A stretch of 64,000 bases of DNA, from NCBI RefSeq assembly GCF_000739635.1, contig NZ_BATQ01000082.1:20197-84196 (forward strand), read 5' to 3'. The position numbers and the translations under genes were made by a program. Shown here in pieces: positions 62,341 to 64,000 of the stretch (its first letter is position 1; every line of letters begins with the position of its first letter). Under the pieces are notes generated by a model. The model saw only the letters and a program-made list of their open reading frames with translations. It did no database searches and was not told where the DNA came from. Source of the DNA: Verrucomicrobium sp. BvORR034 (GTDB lineage: Bacteria; Verrucomicrobiota; Verrucomicrobiia; Verrucomicrobiales; Verrucomicrobiaceae).

Positions 62341-63144
62341 CTACGCTTCCAACTTCACCGGATTCGTCAGCTTGCCGATCTTCTCGATCTCGATCGTGAC
62401 TTCATCACCCTCAACCAGCCAGCGGGGAGGGGTGCGGGCCATGCCGACGCCGTGCGGGGTGCCGGTGAGGATGACGGTTCCGGGAAGCAACGTGGTGGAG
62501 CCGCTCAGGAACTCGATCAAGCTGGGCACGTCGAAGATCATGTCGTTCGTGTTCCAGTCCTGGAGGACTTCGCCGTTCACGATGGTCTTGATCTGCAGGG
62601 CGTTCGGATTCGGGATCTCATCGGCGGTGACGAGGGCGGGGCCGAGGGGGCAGAAGGTGTCGAAGGTCTTGCCGCGGCACCATTGGCTGCCGCCCCACTC
62701 TCTCTGCCAGTCGCGGGCGCTCACGTCATTGGCGCAGGTGTAGCCCAGCACGTAGCTGAGGGCGTCTTCCTTTTTGACGTTCTTGCAACGCTTGCCGATG
62801 ACGATGGCGAGCTCGCACTCGTAGTCCACCTGGTGGCTGGCCAGGGTGGTGGGGATCTCGATCGGATCTCCGGGGTTCTGGAGGGCGGAGATGGATTTGT
62901 GGAACAGCACCGGCCACTGGGGGATGGGCGCGCCGCTTTCGGCAGCGTGGTGGCGGTAGTTCAGGCCGATGCACGCGATGGCGACGGGGGCCACAGGTGC
63001 CAGGAGCTTTTGCACCTCGGCCGGGGTGTTGGAGGCGCGGTGCTCACCGAAGACGTCGCCTTCCAGAAGGACGATGGAGCCATCGTCTTTGAGAACACCG
63101 TGGCGGATGAGGTCGAGGGGATCGAGGTAACGGACAATTTTCAT
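62341..63144 (-). CDS. Fumarylacetoacetate hydrolase family protein
   Basis: 267 aa. It has the FAH fold core: IGLNYRHHAAESG, DYECELAIVIGKRCKNV (metal Glu/Glu), GYTCANDVSARDWQ (metal Asp), and LTGTPHGVGMARTPPRWLVEGDEV at the end. Members hydrolyse or decarboxylate 2-oxo acids such as acylpyruvates or oxaloacetate; short family members are often acylpyruvases or oxaloacetate decarboxylases. Substrate not determined. Stands alone, divergent from the L,D-transpeptidase gene. Confidence 0.92.
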   Translation of the reverse strand: MKIVRYLDPLDLIRHGVLKDDGSIVLLEGDVFGEHRASNTPAEVQKLLAPVAPVAIACIGLNYRHHAAESGAPIPQWPVLFHKSISALQNPGDPIEIPTTLASHQVDYECELAIVIGKRCKNVKKEDALSYVLGYTCANDVSARDWQREWGGSQWCRGKTFDTFCPLGPALVTADEIPNPNALQIKTIVNGEVLQDWNTNDMIFDVPSLIEFLSGSTTLLPGTVILTGTPHGVGMARTPPRWLVEGDEVTIEIEKIGKLTNPVKLEA

Positions 63145-63341
63145 GATGGGCTCGCGAGAATACGCCGCGATTTAGGGTTTCGTACGAACCAGCGCAAATG
63201 GAATCGATGATTGCCAGCCGCCGCCCTAGGGCAGAAGTGACAGAACCACGCAAACTGGTGATAAATCGGGGTAGCCCCTGGAGGTGGAGGTGCCGTTTTT
63301 TCGCGTTGGCAGTGGGAACGAAAAACGCTAGCGTTTCATCC

Positions 63342-63950
63342 ATGGACTGCTGTGTTGGAGGAGTTTTGCGACGTTGGACTGGCCAGGTGTTGGGAGGGGT
63401 GGCCATGCTGCTGCTTGCTTCGTGTGCCTCCAAGCCCCCGCCGCCTCCCGTGGTGCAGACTCCGGCGAAGCCGGTGCTCTATGAATGGAACGGCGATGCC
63501 ATCGAAGGCCCGGTCTCGGTGAAAATCGTGCTGGATGAGCAGAAGGCCTACATTTACAAAGGCACGGAGCAGGCGGGCTGGACCTACCTGGCCTCCGGCA
63601 AAGGCAGTCGCGCCAGCCCCGCGGGGAGCTACCGCATCACCGAGAAGATTCGAGACAAGTACTCCGGCACCTGGGGCGTGCTGAAGGACGCCGAGGGCAA
63701 CGTGGTGGACGGCGATGCCAGATCGGGGCGGGAAGAAGTGCCTCCCGGCGGTCGATTTGCCGGAGCACCGATGCCCTACTGGATGCGGCTCACGGGCTAC
63801 GGCATGGGCATGCACGCGGGGCATATTCCTCATCCCGGCCGACCGGCCTCGCACGGTTGCATCCGCCTGCCTCGGGAGATGGCGGAGATTCTGTATGAGG
63901 CGGTGAAGATCGGCACGCCCGTGACGATCACGGGGAGTACGCCGAGGTGA
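63342..63950 (+). CDS. L,D-transpeptidase (YkuD) lipoprotein
   Basis: 202 aa from the ATG at 63342; upstream in-frame starts would precede a proper signal. N-terminal helix with lipobox LASC (Cys28), Pro-rich linker, then a YkuD domain with the catalytic motif: His158, and SHGCIRL with His171, Cys173 and Arg175. YkuD enzymes make 3-3 peptidoglycan cross-links or attach proteins. With a lipid anchor it would act in the periplasm. Last gene in the window; an AAGAC-type repeat follows. Confidence 0.9.
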   Translation: MDCCVGGVLRRWTGQVLGGVAMLLLASCASKPPPPPVVQTPAKPVLYEWNGDAIEGPVSVKIVLDEQKAYIYKGTEQAGWTYLASGKGSRASPAGSYRITEKIRDKYSGTWGVLKDAEGNVVDGDARSGREEVPPGGRFAGAPMPYWMRLTGYGMGMHAGHIPHPGRPASHGCIRLPREMAEILYEAVKIGTPVTITGSTPR

Positions 63951-64000
63951 GGCCCGGCGAAGCAGGGAGACAGAAGACTGGAAGACAGAAGACGAAAGAG

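Noticed and set aside
1..64000. CRISPR array
   Set aside because: No set of regularly spaced identical repeats was seen; the repeats found are irregularly placed.
1..64000. rRNA genes or intact insertion sequences
   Set aside because: No rRNA-like segments and no transposase gene with DDE motifs or terminal inverted repeats were recognised.

Overview
The window looks like a chromosomal segment of a GC-rich verrucomicrobium (Prosthecobacter/Verrucomicrobium type; genus not resolved). Four things point there: a complete Verru_Chthon cassette (D-B-C-A) beside a PEP-CTERM protein, a DUF1553/DUF1501 pair, a Chlamydia-like class Ic ribonucleotide reductase, and abundant dispersed GC-rich repeats. 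Most genes have clear family signatures. The stretch from about 42 to 54 kb is AT-richer and less familiar.

Layout. 0-2.5 kb: DUF1553 tail, DUF1501 protein, HpcH/HpaI-type aldolase. 2.6-9.9 kb: PEP-CTERM protein, the four-gene Verru_Chthon pilin-like operon, a gene-free stretch, a second PEP-CTERM protein. 10-16.3 kb: small oxidoreductase/hydrolase genes, several paired with a regulator (HxlR/SDR, AraC/SDR-VOC-DUF1330, OhrR-like MarR/alpha-beta hydrolase), two with visible palindromic operators. 16.8-17.7 kb: trypsin-like lipoprotein. 18.1-23.7 kb: MarR-SDR-MFP-RND efflux operon with one operator sequence at two promoters.

23.8-55 kb is probably a composite genomic island. Its right edge is a tRNA-Ser(CGA) gene with a tyrosine integrase directly at its 3' end. 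Its left edge carries a degenerate tRNA-Ser copy. Inside are a zeta-type toxin-antitoxin pair; a putative conflict operon (ClpA/B-like AAA+ ATPase, radical-SAM activase-like protein, 2,110-aa zinc-ribbon/kinase/SF1-helicase/nuclease protein, coiled-coil protein); an MphR/Mph macrolide-resistance pair with an almost perfect MphR-type operator; a TetR-controlled SDR/old-yellow-enzyme/quinone-oxidoreductase cluster; an IetAS-type ATPase plus subtilase defence pair between two diverged serine-recombinase 3' ends; a serine recombinase interrupted by an in-frame TAG; and several unfamiliar genes separated by a repeated 12-20 bp motif.

55-64 kb returns to core chromosome: repeat-rich spacer, nrdB and nrdA with a NrdR box and a strong terminator, another repeat-rich spacer, a fumarylacetoacetate-hydrolase family enzyme and an L,D-transpeptidase lipoprotein. 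The strongest candidates for something undescribed are the kinase-helicase-nuclease/radical-SAM/AAA+ operon (with a decayed partial copy of one member at 10 kb) and the repeat-punctuated gene cassettes next to the serine recombinase.
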